64,000 bases of DNA from Rhodospirillum sp. (GTDB lineage: Bacteria; Pseudomonadota; Alphaproteobacteria; Dongiales; Dongiaceae), in assembly GCA_013822765.1 (NCBI GenBank), contig PNKY01000001.1, positions 1,116,001 through 1,180,000 on the forward strand, read 5' to 3'. The position numbers and the translations under genes were made by a program. Each line of letters begins with the position of its first letter. The stretch's first letter is position 1. The notes under the pieces are model-generated. The model was not told the DNA's origin and did no database searches. It was given only the letters and a program-made list of their open reading frames with translations. Below, one piece after another: positions 17,204 through 25,740 of the stretch.

Positions 17204-18508
17204 TTAGGTGATCTCTGGGATCATCTCCTCCAGCATGCCGCTGTCGGCCGCGAAGTCCAGGAATGTGTAGCGGTTGCGGATCTCGCGCGCGTGCCGCACC
17301 GCCTCGCGGTAGGAGGCTCGCGGCCAGCCCAGATCCTCGGGCGTGCGCGGAGCATTCGCCTCCTGGAGGACCAGCGCCAGCAGGTCGGCATGCAGGGAGA
17401 TCGCACCGATCGCGGCGCGAATCGCCGGCCACTTGTCCGCGATCCGCTGATTGACCCGCGCCGCCTTGTCGTCGGTCAGGCGCTTCTGGCTGAAGTCGCT
17501 CCAGCAGGACGGGCCGAGGGTCGGCCCGAAGCGCGCGATGAAATCCGCTTCCGTGTTGCGGTCGGCCGAGACGGTCGGTGGCGGGCCGTCGAGCATCCGG
17601 CCCTGCAGGCGCGCCATGGTCAGGGTCGTCACGCCGATCTGCTCGCCATGGAACGTGAAGGGCCGGCCCGCATCGGGCAGCATGTCGCCGTAGTGGCTGA
17701 TCAGGTGCTCGCCTTGGCTGGCGGGCAGCGAGTTGCCGCAGATCGCGGTGCCGAAGCCGGACAGGAGCAGCGTGCGCACCAGCTTTTCCATCGCATCGAG
17801 GTCGCCGTTCACCAGCGCCTCCGCTGACGCAAACAGGTCCGGCTCGTCCTCCGCCAGCAGCACGAACGGCATGGTGCGATAGGGCAGGTCGAACAGCAGG
17901 TGCGAGAGCAGCCAATCGGCCTGCGCGGTGGCGCGGCACAGGCTGTCGCCGAGCCCCGAGCGGATCATCCGCACCGGCGCGGCCGCAAGAATCGAGAGAT
18001 CGAGGAACGCGCCGACCGGCGCCTGCGCCGGCAGCGACTTCTTGTGCCCATGGACCGTGATGGCGGCATTCAGCGAGGTATAGCCGTTCATCGACGGCGC
18101 CGTGCCGAACACGACATACGGCTTGCGGTCGCGCGCGCTGGCATACTTGCACAGGTCGTTGATGGTGCCGGAGCCGACCGCGACCAGTGCATCGGCCGCG
18201 CTGGTGGCGGCACGCACGCGCTCGACGGTCGCATCGTCGGGATGAGGGTGCTCGGGCAGCACGATGCTGGACACCTCGCCGAGGCCCATCAGCGCGCGCT
18301 CGACGCGGTCGCCGAGGATGGCGTGGGTGGTCGGATCGCTGACGACGGCGATTCGGCGGCCGAGCGACAGCGGTCTGACGATGTCCGCTTCCATCCCGGC
18401 CAGCGATTTCGCGATCACCACGGCGCGAGTCTCGACCCGCAGCGGCGGTCCGCCGTCCGGGTCCGCATAGGTCCCCGCGATCAGCGGATCGATGACGTCC
18501 TGTACCAT
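17204..18508 (-). CDS. sn-Glycerol-1-phosphate dehydrogenase-like enzyme
   Basis: This 434-residue member of the iron-type alcohol dehydrogenase superfamily resembles AraM/EgsA glycerol-1-phosphate dehydrogenases: VAVGSGTINDLCKY (NAD-binding glycine loop), KPYVVFGTAPSMNGYTS, and the metal-binding aspartate/histidine region GLGDSLCRATAQADW with later histidines in SQGEHLISHYGD and FHGEQIGVTT. The family interconverts DHAP and sn-glycerol-1-phosphate with NAD(P)H. The ATG at 18508 follows AAAGGAAC. It lies 22 bases after the FGGY kinase, in an operon with a class II aldolase that could yield DHAP, which makes DHAP or a related ketose phosphate a plausible substrate. Confidence 0.8.
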   Translation of the reverse strand: MVQDVIDPLIAGTYADPDGGPPLRVETRAVVIAKSLAGMEADIVRPLSLGRRIAVVSDPTTHAILGDRVERALMGLGEVSSIVLPEHPHPDDATVERVRAATSAADALVAVGSGTINDLCKYASARDRKPYVVFGTAPSMNGYTSLNAAITVHGHKKSLPAQAPVGAFLDLSILAAAPVRMIRSGLGDSLCRATAQADWLLSHLLFDLPYRTMPFVLLAEDEPDLFASAEALVNGDLDAMEKLVRTLLLSGFGTAICGNSLPASQGEHLISHYGDMLPDAGRPFTFHGEQIGVTTLTMARLQGRMLDGPPPTVSADRNTEADFIARFGPTLGPSCWSDFSQKRLTDDKAARVNQRIADKWPAIRAAIGAISLHADLLALVLQEANAPRTPEDLGWPRASYREAVRHAREIRNRYTFLDFAADSGMLEEMIPEIT

Positions 18509-18530
18509 CCCGGAAAGTTCCTTTGTTCTT

Positions 18531-19997
18531 TTAGTTTCTTGGTTGTTCGGTGAAGAGCGGGCGCAGCGCGCCGAACAGCTGGCGATAGCGGCCATGCGCG
18601 TCGTCATACGCGTCCGCCTGCCGCCGGTCCGGCGCGATGTCGGTGTGACCGTCGGACAGCGCGCCGACCGCTTCCGTCAGATCGCGCGCCACGCCGCCGG
18701 CGACCGCGGCCAGCAAGGCGGCGCCGATCGGCGCGCTGTCGATGCAATTGGGCAGCTCGACCGGCCGCTGCACGATGTCGGCGCGCATCTGCGCCCACAG
18801 GCGGCTGTGTGCGCCGCCGCCGATCAGCAGCAGAGAGCGCGCTTCGACGCCCATCCGGTCCAGGCGGTCGACCACGTCGCGCATGGCGAAGGCGCAACCT
18901 TCGAGCACCGCGCGAGCCATGTGTCCGCGTCCATGCGCCGGCGTCATGCCGTAGAAGCAGCCGCGTGCCGCCGGCTGCCATTCCGGCGCCATTGCGCCGG
19001 TCAGGGCCGGGAGGAAAGTGAGCCCGTCGGCGCCGGCGGGCACTTCGGCTGCGAGCGCATTCAGCGTCGCAAGGTCGGGGATGTTCAGCAGCTGGCAGAT
19101 CCAGGTGATCGATCCGCCAGAGAACCAACCTGGGTTCTCGATGAAGAAGGCGCCGCCCGGATAGGCATGGGTCTCCAGCAGGCCGCTGTCGTCGCGCATC
19201 GGCGTCGGATGCAGGCCGCCCACCACTTCGCCGGTGCCGAGCACGACGGCCACGCGACCAGGTGCGTTGAAGCCGGCGCCAAGCGGCGTTCCGAAGTCAT
19301 CGCCGGTTCCCACCGCCACGGCGACGCCTTCCGGCAATCCGGTCAGCGCCGCGCCGCGCCGGTTCAATGTGCCGGCCTTGCTTTCCGCCGCGGCGATCGC
19401 CGGTAGTTGCCGCTCGCTCAGCTCGAATTGCGCGAGCAGCTCCGGATCGTAGCGCCGCCGGTCGAGCGAATAGAGCATGCTGGTCGAGGCCAGCGCGTGG
19501 TCGATCACCGCCACACCGGTCAGCTGCTCGACCATGTAGCTGATCGGCTGATGGAACCGCGCAATCGGCTTCGCCGGCGACAGGTGACGCAGCAGCCAGC
19601 GCGCCTTCGCGCCGAGGTGGCCCGGGTCGAGCACCAGCCCGCACTCGCCGTGCACGCGATCCGCCGGTACGTCCTCGATCTCCTCCGTCGCGCGCCGATC
19701 CATCCAGATCAGGCACGGCGACAGCGCGTTGCCGTCGCTATCGACGGCGATGCAGCCGTCGAGCTGGCCGCAGAACCCGATGGCGCGAATATCGCCCGGT
19801 GAAACCTGCGCCGCCTGCAGCGCCTCGGCGATCGCAGGGCCCAGCGCGTCGGTCCACAGGCTCGGCGCCTGCTCGACCCAGCCCGGCTTCGGATAGCTCG
19901 GCTGGTAGCAGCGGGCCGCCCGTCCGATCGTGCGGAGCTGGTCGTCGAGGACCGCGACCTTCAGGCTCTGCGTGCCGACGTCGGCGCCGATGATCAT
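18531..19997 (-). CDS. FGGY-family carbohydrate kinase (xylulokinase-like)
   Basis: The 488-residue protein has the ASKHA kinase fold: phosphate loop DVGTQSLKVAV at residues 6-16, WVEQAP near 39, FCGQLDGCIAVD near 74-85, and in the second half the catalytic-aspartate segment GTGDDFGTPLGAGF plus the FGGY signature-like LLLIGGGAHSRLWAQM (adenosine-binding). Length and motifs fit xylulokinases and related ketose kinases. It would phosphorylate an imported sugar or ketose; the exact one is not evident. GGAGACCTGC precedes the ATG. It follows the aldolase gene with a 24-base gap. Confidence 0.85.
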   Translation of the reverse strand: MIIGADVGTQSLKVAVLDDQLRTIGRAARCYQPSYPKPGWVEQAPSLWTDALGPAIAEALQAAQVSPGDIRAIGFCGQLDGCIAVDSDGNALSPCLIWMDRRATEEIEDVPADRVHGECGLVLDPGHLGAKARWLLRHLSPAKPIARFHQPISYMVEQLTGVAVIDHALASTSMLYSLDRRRYDPELLAQFELSERQLPAIAAAESKAGTLNRRGAALTGLPEGVAVAVGTGDDFGTPLGAGFNAPGRVAVVLGTGEVVGGLHPTPMRDDSGLLETHAYPGGAFFIENPGWFSGGSITWICQLLNIPDLATLNALAAEVPAGADGLTFLPALTGAMAPEWQPAARGCFYGMTPAHGRGHMARAVLEGCAFAMRDVVDRLDRMGVEARSLLLIGGGAHSRLWAQMRADIVQRPVELPNCIDSAPIGAALLAAVAGGVARDLTEAVGALSDGHTDIAPDRRQADAYDDAHGRYRQLFGALRPLFTEQPRN

Positions 19998-20021
19998 GCA
20001 GGTCTCCGCGGCCGACGGCCG

Positions 20022-20681
20022 TCAGCAGCAGGCCGGGGCCGGCTCTTTCGCCTGGCCGTAGCTCTTGAACTTGTCGATCACCCGGTTGATCTCCGCCTTT
20101 GGCAGGATGTTGGGTTTGCCGACCTGCAGCGCGCGCCAGTATTGCGCGGCCAGCGTCTCCACCTCGACCGCCAGCCACATCGCCTTCTTGAGGTTCGGCC
20201 CGATCACGATCATGCCATGATTGGCGAGCAGGCAGGCGTTGCGGTCCTGCAGCGCCTTGACGGCGTTGTCCGCGGTCTCCTGCGTGCCGTAGGTCGCGTA
20301 GGGCGCGCAGCGGATGTTCTCGCCGCCGGCCGCCGCGACCATGTAGTGCACGGCGGGAATCTCCATGCCGAGGCAGGAGAGGGTGGTGGCGAACATCGAA
20401 TGGGTATGCACCACCGCACCGACTTCCCGGCGGCTGGTCATCAGCGCGTGGTGAAAGCGCCATTCGCTCGACGGCTTGCGCTTGCCGGTATGGCTGGCGT
20501 CCGGGCGCATCAGCACGATGTCGCCGGCCTTCATCTCGTCATAGGCCATGCCGGAGGGCGTGAGCAGGAAGCCCTCCTTCACGCGCACGCTGATGTTGCC
20601 GGACGTGCCCTGGTTGATGCCGCGGCGGTTCATGTCCTGGCATGCCTTGACGATCTCGCGCCGCTCCGTTTCGTATTTCAC
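20022..20681 (-). CDS. Class II aldolase (fuculose-phosphate aldolase-like)
   Basis: The 219-residue protein matches class II aldolase/AraD-type enzymes of the FucA group: catalytic Glu 73 (SSEWRFHH) and zinc ligands His 92 and His 94 (VHTHS) and His 155 (LANHG), the same positions as in E. coli FucA. It is expected to cleave a ketose-1-phosphate to DHAP and an aldehyde. The C-terminus ends in ACC, an unusual cysteine pair. It starts at GTG with AAGGGAGCGGG upstream and sits between the DeoR regulator and the FGGY kinase. Confidence 0.87.
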   Translation of the reverse strand: MKYETERREIVKACQDMNRRGINQGTSGNISVRVKEGFLLTPSGMAYDEMKAGDIVLMRPDASHTGKRKPSSEWRFHHALMTSRREVGAVVHTHSMFATTLSCLGMEIPAVHYMVAAAGGENIRCAPYATYGTQETADNAVKALQDRNACLLANHGMIVIGPNLKKAMWLAVEVETLAAQYWRALQVGKPNILPKAEINRVIDKFKSYGQAKEPAPACC

Positions 20682-20703
20682 AAACCCGCTCCCTTGTTGG
20701 CGA

Positions 20704-21474
20704 TCATGCTGTGTCCTTGTCCGCGATCAGGATCTCGACCGGCAGGGCACCAAGCGAATCGGTGATCTCGGGGTCCGGCGTCTGGTCCGTGATCAGGTGC
20801 GTCGCCTTCTCGAAATTGCCGACCCGGATCGGCGCGAAGCGGCCGAACTTGCCGTGGTCGGCGACGACGGCGGCGGTCCGCGCGGCCAGCAGCATGCGGC
20901 TGTGCAACTCGCCTTCCTCGCGCGTGTAGTCCATCAGCCAGCCGGCCGGCGATATCGCGCCGGCGCCGATGAAGGCGAAGTCGGCGAAATAATTGGAAAG
21001 CATGACGGTCGCATCGCGCCCCAGGGTCGCGCCGTTGCTGGGCTGGATCTCGCCGCCCAGCATGTAGATGCGGTTGCCGTTGTGCCCCATCAGCTTGCCG
21101 CAGCTGAAGATGCTGTTGGTGAAGACTGTGAGCTCCCGCCGCACCATCAGCGCCTCGGCGACCGCCTGCACGGTCGTGCCGCTGGCGAGGATGACCGACG
21201 CGCCGTCCGGCACCAGGGTCGCCGCCAGGCGTCCGATGGCGCGCTTGCCGTCGACATTGGTGACCTGGCGGACCGTCATCTCCGGCTCGCTCTGCTCGAG
21301 CGAGATCGCGCCGCCGTGAGTCTTGCGAAGGCGCTGGCTGTCGGCGAGCGCGACCAGGTCGCGGCGGATGGTCTCGCGCGAGACCTTCAGCTTGCGCTGG
21401 ATCTCGGTGATCGAGATCGAGCCGCGGCCATTCACTATGGAAAGGATCAGTCGCTGTCTTTCTTCGGCAAGCAC
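20704..21474 (-). CDS. DeoR/GlpR-family transcriptional repressor
   Basis: The 256-residue protein has an intact DeoR winged helix (ITEIQRKLKVSRETIRRDL, then LRKTHGGA) and a sugar-phosphate sensor domain with ASGTTVQAVAE and ITPAGWLMDYTREEG-like segments, DHGKFGR near the end. It probably represses its own leftward catabolic operon and the divergent ABC importer in response to a phosphorylated sugar. GTG start with AGGACTGCCC upstream. A perfect 18-bp palindrome lies in the adjacent promoter region (21564-21581). Confidence 0.9.
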   Translation of the reverse strand: MLAEERQRLILSIVNGRGSISITEIQRKLKVSRETIRRDLVALADSQRLRKTHGGAISLEQSEPEMTVRQVTNVDGKRAIGRLAATLVPDGASVILASGTTVQAVAEALMVRRELTVFTNSIFSCGKLMGHNGNRIYMLGGEIQPSNGATLGRDATVMLSNYFADFAFIGAGAISPAGWLMDYTREEGELHSRMLLAARTAAVVADHGKFGRFAPIRVGNFEKATHLITDQTPDPEITDSLGALPVEILIADKDTA

Positions 21475-21559
21475 GGGCAGTCCTATTCAATCTTGGGCGA
21501 TTCGGAATCGATTGGCCGACGTCATAGCAGAATCGCCGCTGGGGATTTTTAGCACTCTA

Positions 21560-21589
21560 TTGCACATAATGGCAATTATGTTGTAATTT
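21560..21589 (+). promoter_or_regulatory. Probable promoter of the first ABC importer
   Basis: TTGCAC (21560-21565) and TAATTT (21584-21589) are spaced by 18 bases and fit a sigma-70-type promoter for the rightward ABC operon. A leftward candidate, TTGCCA-N17-CTAAAA, overlaps it on the other strand for the DeoR/aldolase operon. The palindrome at 21564-21581 sits between the rightward -35 and -10 boxes. Confidence 0.45.
21564..21581. promoter_or_regulatory. Palindromic operator candidate for the DeoR repressor
   Basis: ACATAAT-GGCA-ATTATGT is a perfect inverted repeat with 7-base arms, located midway between the DeoR gene and the divergent ABC operon and inside the predicted promoter. DeoR/GlpR proteins commonly bind such sites, so binding here would shut both directions. 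The link to this regulator is inference from position. Confidence 0.55.
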
Positions 21590-21656
21590 GTGTTTATCCG
21601 GCGACAGACCGGCGAAAAGAGCTGAGCTTCAGCCAAACGAGCAGGGAGATGCGGGC

Positions 21657-22856
21657 ATGTCGAACGGCACATCGAAGCGTTCAGGGCGGGCTGGCGAATC
21701 GCTGTCCCGCCGCCAAGTCCTCGCCGGCGCCGCCGCTGTCGCGGTGGGCGGCATCGCGTTCCGGCCGAGTGCGCCCTTCATCAGCAATGCCGAGGCGGCG
21801 ACGCCGACCTTGCGGCTGCTGATGTGGCAGCCTTACGCCATCAAGGAAACCATTGCGCAATTCGAGGAGTCGGTTGGCGCGCGCTTCTCGCCAACCTTCT
21901 TCGACGGCAACTCCGAGGCCTTCAACAAGATGAAGGTTGGCGGCACCAAGGATTTCGACATCGTGCAGGCCGACGGCTTCTGGCCGCGGCTCTATTTCAA
22001 GCAGGGCCTGACCCAGGGCGTCGACTACGGCAAGCTCGGCAATGTGAAGAACGTGTTTCCTGAGTTCCTGCCGGACAAGTTCACCCTGCTCGCGGACGAG
22101 AGCGGCCAGACCAACGTCGCCGCGCCGAACTGCTGGGGTGGCTACGGCATCACCGTCAACACCAGCAGGGTGGCGGCGGAAGATATCGGCTCGATCAACC
22201 TGCTGCTGAACGAGAAATACAAGGGCAAGATGTCCTCGAACTCCCGGTTCGAGGAGAACATCGCCCTCATGGGCATTCTGGCCGCGACCAATCTCGGCAC
22301 CGTCGGCGGCGAGCGCCCGGATGGCAAGCCGTTCAACCCCTACAATCTGACCGACGCCGAGCTGGAAGAGACCAAGCGCCTGCTGATCGCGCAGAAAAAG
22401 CTGCTGATGACGCGCTACCAGGACTACGATGCGCTGGACCGGCTGATGCGCGGCGGGGCGATCTGGGCGGCGCCGGAGTTCGCCGAAACCTATCGCCACC
22501 TGACCGTGCTGCGCAAAGAGGGCAAGATCGACTTCGACGTCCAGCACGTCCTGAAGCCGAAGGAGGGTGGCCTCGGATGGGTCGATACCTGGATGATCAG
22601 CTCGGGCGCCAGTTCGGAGCAGGCGGAGCTCGCCCATCGCTGGATCGACCTCTACCTCACCAAGGAAAATTTCGCCCGCGTCGTGCGCTCGACGGGCTAC
22701 GGCGGCACGGTCGACGTGCGGGAGCTGCTGAAGCCCGATGAAGTCGACCTCTACTTCCAGGACAAGAGCGCGGATGCGAGCCAGCTGCACATGTTCGACC
22801 AGCCCTCCTCGCCCGAGAAGTGGGAGCGGATCTGGTCGGACGTCGAAGCTTCGTGA
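21657..22856 (+). CDS. ABC transporter substrate-binding protein (polyamine/iron type, Tat-exported)
   Basis: The 399-residue protein starts with a twin-arginine-type signal (SRRQVLAGAAAVAVGG, residues about 17-32) and ends the signal with SNAEAATP. The rest is a family-1/PotD-like binding protein: LRLLMWQPYAIKETIAQFEE at the start, DIVQADGFWPRLYF, WGGYGITVNTSR. It captures a small organic solute in the periplasm. GCAGGGAGATGCGGGC precedes the ATG at 21657. It is the first gene of a binding protein-ATPase-permease-permease operon beside sugar genes, so the substrate may be a sugar or polyol despite the polyamine-type fold. Confidence 0.87.
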   Translation: MSNGTSKRSGRAGESLSRRQVLAGAAAVAVGGIAFRPSAPFISNAEAATPTLRLLMWQPYAIKETIAQFEESVGARFSPTFFDGNSEAFNKMKVGGTKDFDIVQADGFWPRLYFKQGLTQGVDYGKLGNVKNVFPEFLPDKFTLLADESGQTNVAAPNCWGGYGITVNTSRVAAEDIGSINLLLNEKYKGKMSSNSRFEENIALMGILAATNLGTVGGERPDGKPFNPYNLTDAELEETKRLLIAQKKLLMTRYQDYDALDRLMRGGAIWAAPEFAETYRHLTVLRKEGKIDFDVQHVLKPKEGGLGWVDTWMISSGASSEQAELAHRWIDLYLTKENFARVVRSTGYGGTVDVRELLKPDEVDLYFQDKSADASQLHMFDQPSSPEKWERIWSDVEAS

Positions 22857-22940
22857 AGTCGACGGAGGCAATCTGCGTCCGTTCCTCGCGGCAGGCCGGT
22901 TGATGCTTCCTCTCACTTGGTCCTGCTAGCGGGGGTCACC

Positions 22941-24035
22941 GTGCCGAGCGCCACACTCGCGTTGAAATCGGTAACCAGGCGCTTCGGCCCGGTGACGGCG
23001 GTCGACCGCATCGACCTCGCGATCAAGCAGGACGAATTCTTCGCGCTGCTGGGGCCGAGCGGCTCGGGCAAGACCACGCTGCTGCGCATCGTCGCAGGGC
23101 TCGAGCGGCCGGACGAGGGGCAGGTGGAGATCGCCGGCCGCGATGTCACCGACCTGCCGCCCTATGGCCGCCATGTCGGCATGGTGTTCCAGAACTTCCT
23201 GCTGTTCCCGCACAAGACGGTGGCGGAGAACATCGTCTTTCCGCTGCGCATGCAGAACCTGCCCAAGGCGCGGCGCGACGAGCAGCTCGCCTGGGTGATG
23301 GGCCTGCTGCGGCTGCAGGGGCTGGAGGCGCGCTATCCCAACGAGCTCTCCGGCGGGCAGCAGCAGCGCGTGGCGCTGGCGCGCGGCCTGATCTCCCGCC
23401 CGGCGCTGCTGCTGCTGGACGAGCCGCTCGCCAATCTCGACCGCGAGCTGCGGTCCGAGATGGAGGTGGAGATCCGACGCTACCAGAAGGAGCTCGGCAT
23501 CCCCTTCATCTACGTCACGCACAACCAGGAAGAAGCGCTGACCATGAGCGACCGGATCGCCGTCATGCGCAACGGCCGGTTCGAGCAGATCGGCGCCAAG
23601 ACCGAGATCTACACCAATCCCGCCAGCGCCTTCGTCGCGACCTTTGTGGGGCACGCCAACCGGCTCGAGGGCCGGATCGCGGAGATCGACGGTGCGCTGG
23701 CGCGCATGGCGTGGAACGGCCAGCCGTTGCTGGTGCCTCGTCCGGCGGGCGCTGGCGTGGGCGACAAGGTGCGCTACTTCATCAAGCACGAGGACTTGGA
23801 AATCCTGCCTGCGGCGGTGAACGGCGTCTCGGCCAACGACGTCAACGAGATCCGCGGCCTGTTGCGCGACATCATTTTCAAGGGCCAGACCGCGAACTAT
23901 ATCGTTGCCGTGCCGGACGGCGGCGACCTGGTGGTCAGCGATACCCCACGCACCGTCGGCGTGCATCCGAACCAGCCGGTGATCGTGCGCTGGCCGGCCG
24001 GCGCCGGCGCGTGCTTCGCGGACGAGGCGCCATGA
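22941..24035 (+). CDS. ABC transporter ATP-binding protein (PotA-like)
   Basis: The 364-residue ATPase has Walker A GPSGSGKTT, a Q-loop in MVFQNFLLFPHKT, signature [14 protein letters not shown], Walker B LLLLDEPLANLD and an H-loop in YVTHNQEEAL, followed by a C-terminal TOBE-type domain (about 270-360) of CUT1/spermidine importers. The GTG at 22941 lies just after GCGGGGGTCACC; an in-frame TTG 24 bases earlier is possible but has a poorer site. Its stop overlaps the first permease start (ATGA). Confidence 0.92.
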   Translation: MPSATLALKSVTRRFGPVTAVDRIDLAIKQDEFFALLGPSGSGKTTLLRIVAGLERPDEGQVEIAGRDVTDLPPYGRHVGMVFQNFLLFPHKTVAENIVFPLRMQNLPKARRDEQLAWVMGLLRLQGLEARYPNELSGGQQQRVALARGLISRPALLLLDEPLANLDRELRSEMEVEIRRYQKELGIPFIYVTHNQEEALTMSDRIAVMRNGRFEQIGAKTEIYTNPASAFVATFVGHANRLEGRIAEIDGALARMAWNGQPLLVPRPAGAGVGDKVRYFIKHEDLEILPAAVNGVSANDVNEIRGLLRDIIFKGQTANYIVAVPDGGDLVVSDTPRTVGVHPNQPVIVRWPAGAGACFADEAP

Positions 24036-24925
24036 GCGGCCTTGGCCCGCTCTCCAGCTTCAAGCGCAACCCGGCGCTGCGGTTCGCGGCGCTGGTCGGT
24101 CCGGGCGCCGCCTTCATCGTCGTCAGCCTGCTGCTGCCGCTGCTGTCGATCGTGGTGTTCAGCTTCTGGCGCACCGAGAGCTATGAGCTGCATGCCGACT
24201 GGAACCTCGACAACTACCGCACGCTGCTGGGAGAAGCAGCCTACCGAATCTTCTTCCTGCGCTCGCTGGTGACGGCCGTGCTCGTGACCCTGATTTGCGT
24301 GGTGTGCGGCTGGCCGGTGGCCTATTTCATCGCGCGCCATGGCGGTCGCTACCGGCTGCTGCTGGTGCTGGCGCTGGCGGCGCCGTTCTTCACCGGCGCC
24401 ATCCTGCGCATCACCGCTCTGCAGGGCCTGCTGGGACCGATCGGCCTCATCAACATGGCTTTGGGTATGGTGGGGCTCGGCCCGGTCGAGGCGCTGATGT
24501 ACACCCAGCTCGCCTCCGGCCTGGCGCTGGTCTATCTCTTCATCCCGTTCATGGTGACGGCGATCTATCTGTCGCTGGTCAATTTCAATTTCGAGCTGCT
24601 GGAGGTGGCGAAGATCAACGGCGCCAAGCCGTGGCGGGCGTTCATCGAGATCACCTGGCCGCTCAACTGGCTCGGCACCGCGATCGGCATGATCCTGGTC
24701 TTCATCCCGTGCCTCGCCAATGCGCTGACGCCGCGCTTCCTGGGCGGGCCGGACGCCACCTCGTTCGGCATGAGTCTGGCGCAGCAGTTTGGCGAGACCG
24801 GCACTTGGGCGCTTGGCTCCGCCATGGGGGTGGCGATGTTCGGCGCCTCGCTGCTGGTGATCCTCTGCCTCAAGCCGACCATCCGCCTCAAGCGCAGCGG
24901 CTTCACCGGAGCCATGACGCCATGA
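24032..24925 (+). CDS. ABC transporter permease (PotB-like)
   Basis: This 297-residue membrane protein has about six helices and the EAA loop with the coupling motif (VAKINGAKPWRAFIEITWP, residues about 190-210) that contacts the ATPase. It starts at ATG 24032, overlapping the ATPase stop, and ends overlapping the next permease. It forms the channel of the importer with the 24922 gene. Confidence 0.92.
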   Translation: MSGLGPLSSFKRNPALRFAALVGPGAAFIVVSLLLPLLSIVVFSFWRTESYELHADWNLDNYRTLLGEAAYRIFFLRSLVTAVLVTLICVVCGWPVAYFIARHGGRYRLLLVLALAAPFFTGAILRITALQGLLGPIGLINMALGMVGLGPVEALMYTQLASGLALVYLFIPFMVTAIYLSLVNFNFELLEVAKINGAKPWRAFIEITWPLNWLGTAIGMILVFIPCLANALTPRFLGGPDATSFGMSLAQQFGETGTWALGSAMGVAMFGASLLVILCLKPTIRLKRSGFTGAMTP

Positions 24926-25740
24926 GCGCGCAACGCACACGCGCCGGGGTCGCGACGGCCTCGATGTCGATCGGGCTGGCGGCGATCTACGTCTTTCTCT
25001 ACGCGCCGATCCTCTACGTGATCTACACCTCGTTCGCCGCGGACATCATCTGGCCGTTTCCGATGTCACTTACTTTGTCGGCGTATGACGACCTGTTCTC
25101 CAGCTCCTTGTATGGCGAGGCGCTGGCGAACAGCCTGACCTTGGCGACCGGCAGCGCGGCGCTCGCCACCGTGCTTGCGGCCGGCGGCGCGATCGGCGTG
25201 CTGCGCTACCGTTCGCGCCGCCGTGGCCTGGTGCTGTTCCTGTTCATCGCGCCGCTGTTCGTGGCCGACCTGCTGATCGGCATTTCCGTGCTCGCGTTCA
25301 ATGCGCGCGTCCTCGGCCTGCCGGGCAACCTCATCTCGGCCATGGCGGCCAACGCGGTGCAGGGGACCTCGTTCGGGTTCCTCATCATCCTGGCGCAGCT
25401 GGTGCGCTACAACTGGGACATGGACGACGCGGCGATGGTGTTCGGCGCGCGGCCTTGGCGGTGCTTTTGGGAGATCACGCTGCCGACGATCTGGCCCTCC
25501 TTGCTCGGGGCCTATCTCATCAGCTTCATCCTGGCGTTCAACAACCTCGAGATCTCGTTCTACAATCTCGGCGCCATCCCGACGTTGCCGTCGGTCGCCT
25601 GGGGCTCGCTGCGCTTCGGATTGGGCCCGGAGCTGTTCGCGCTGGCGGCGCTGGTCAACTTCTTCGTGTTCGCGGTCTTCGCGGTCATGTACGGCTTGAT
25701 GAAGACCGGGTTGGTCAAGTTCGGCTATCGCGGCCGCTAA
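24922..25740 (+). CDS. ABC transporter permease (PotC-like)
   Basis: The 272-residue second permease of the importer has about six helices and the coupling motif DDAAMVFGARPWRCFWEITLP. The ATG at 24922 overlaps the previous stop. The 3' end is convergent with, and overlaps by 4 bases, the DeoR-like gene at 25737. Confidence 0.92.
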   Translation: MSAQRTRAGVATASMSIGLAAIYVFLYAPILYVIYTSFAADIIWPFPMSLTLSAYDDLFSSSLYGEALANSLTLATGSAALATVLAAGGAIGVLRYRSRRRGLVLFLFIAPLFVADLLIGISVLAFNARVLGLPGNLISAMAANAVQGTSFGFLIILAQLVRYNWDMDDAAMVFGARPWRCFWEITLPTIWPSLLGAYLISFILAFNNLEISFYNLGAIPTLPSVAWGSLRFGLGPELFALAALVNFFVFAVFAVMYGLMKTGLVKFGYRGR

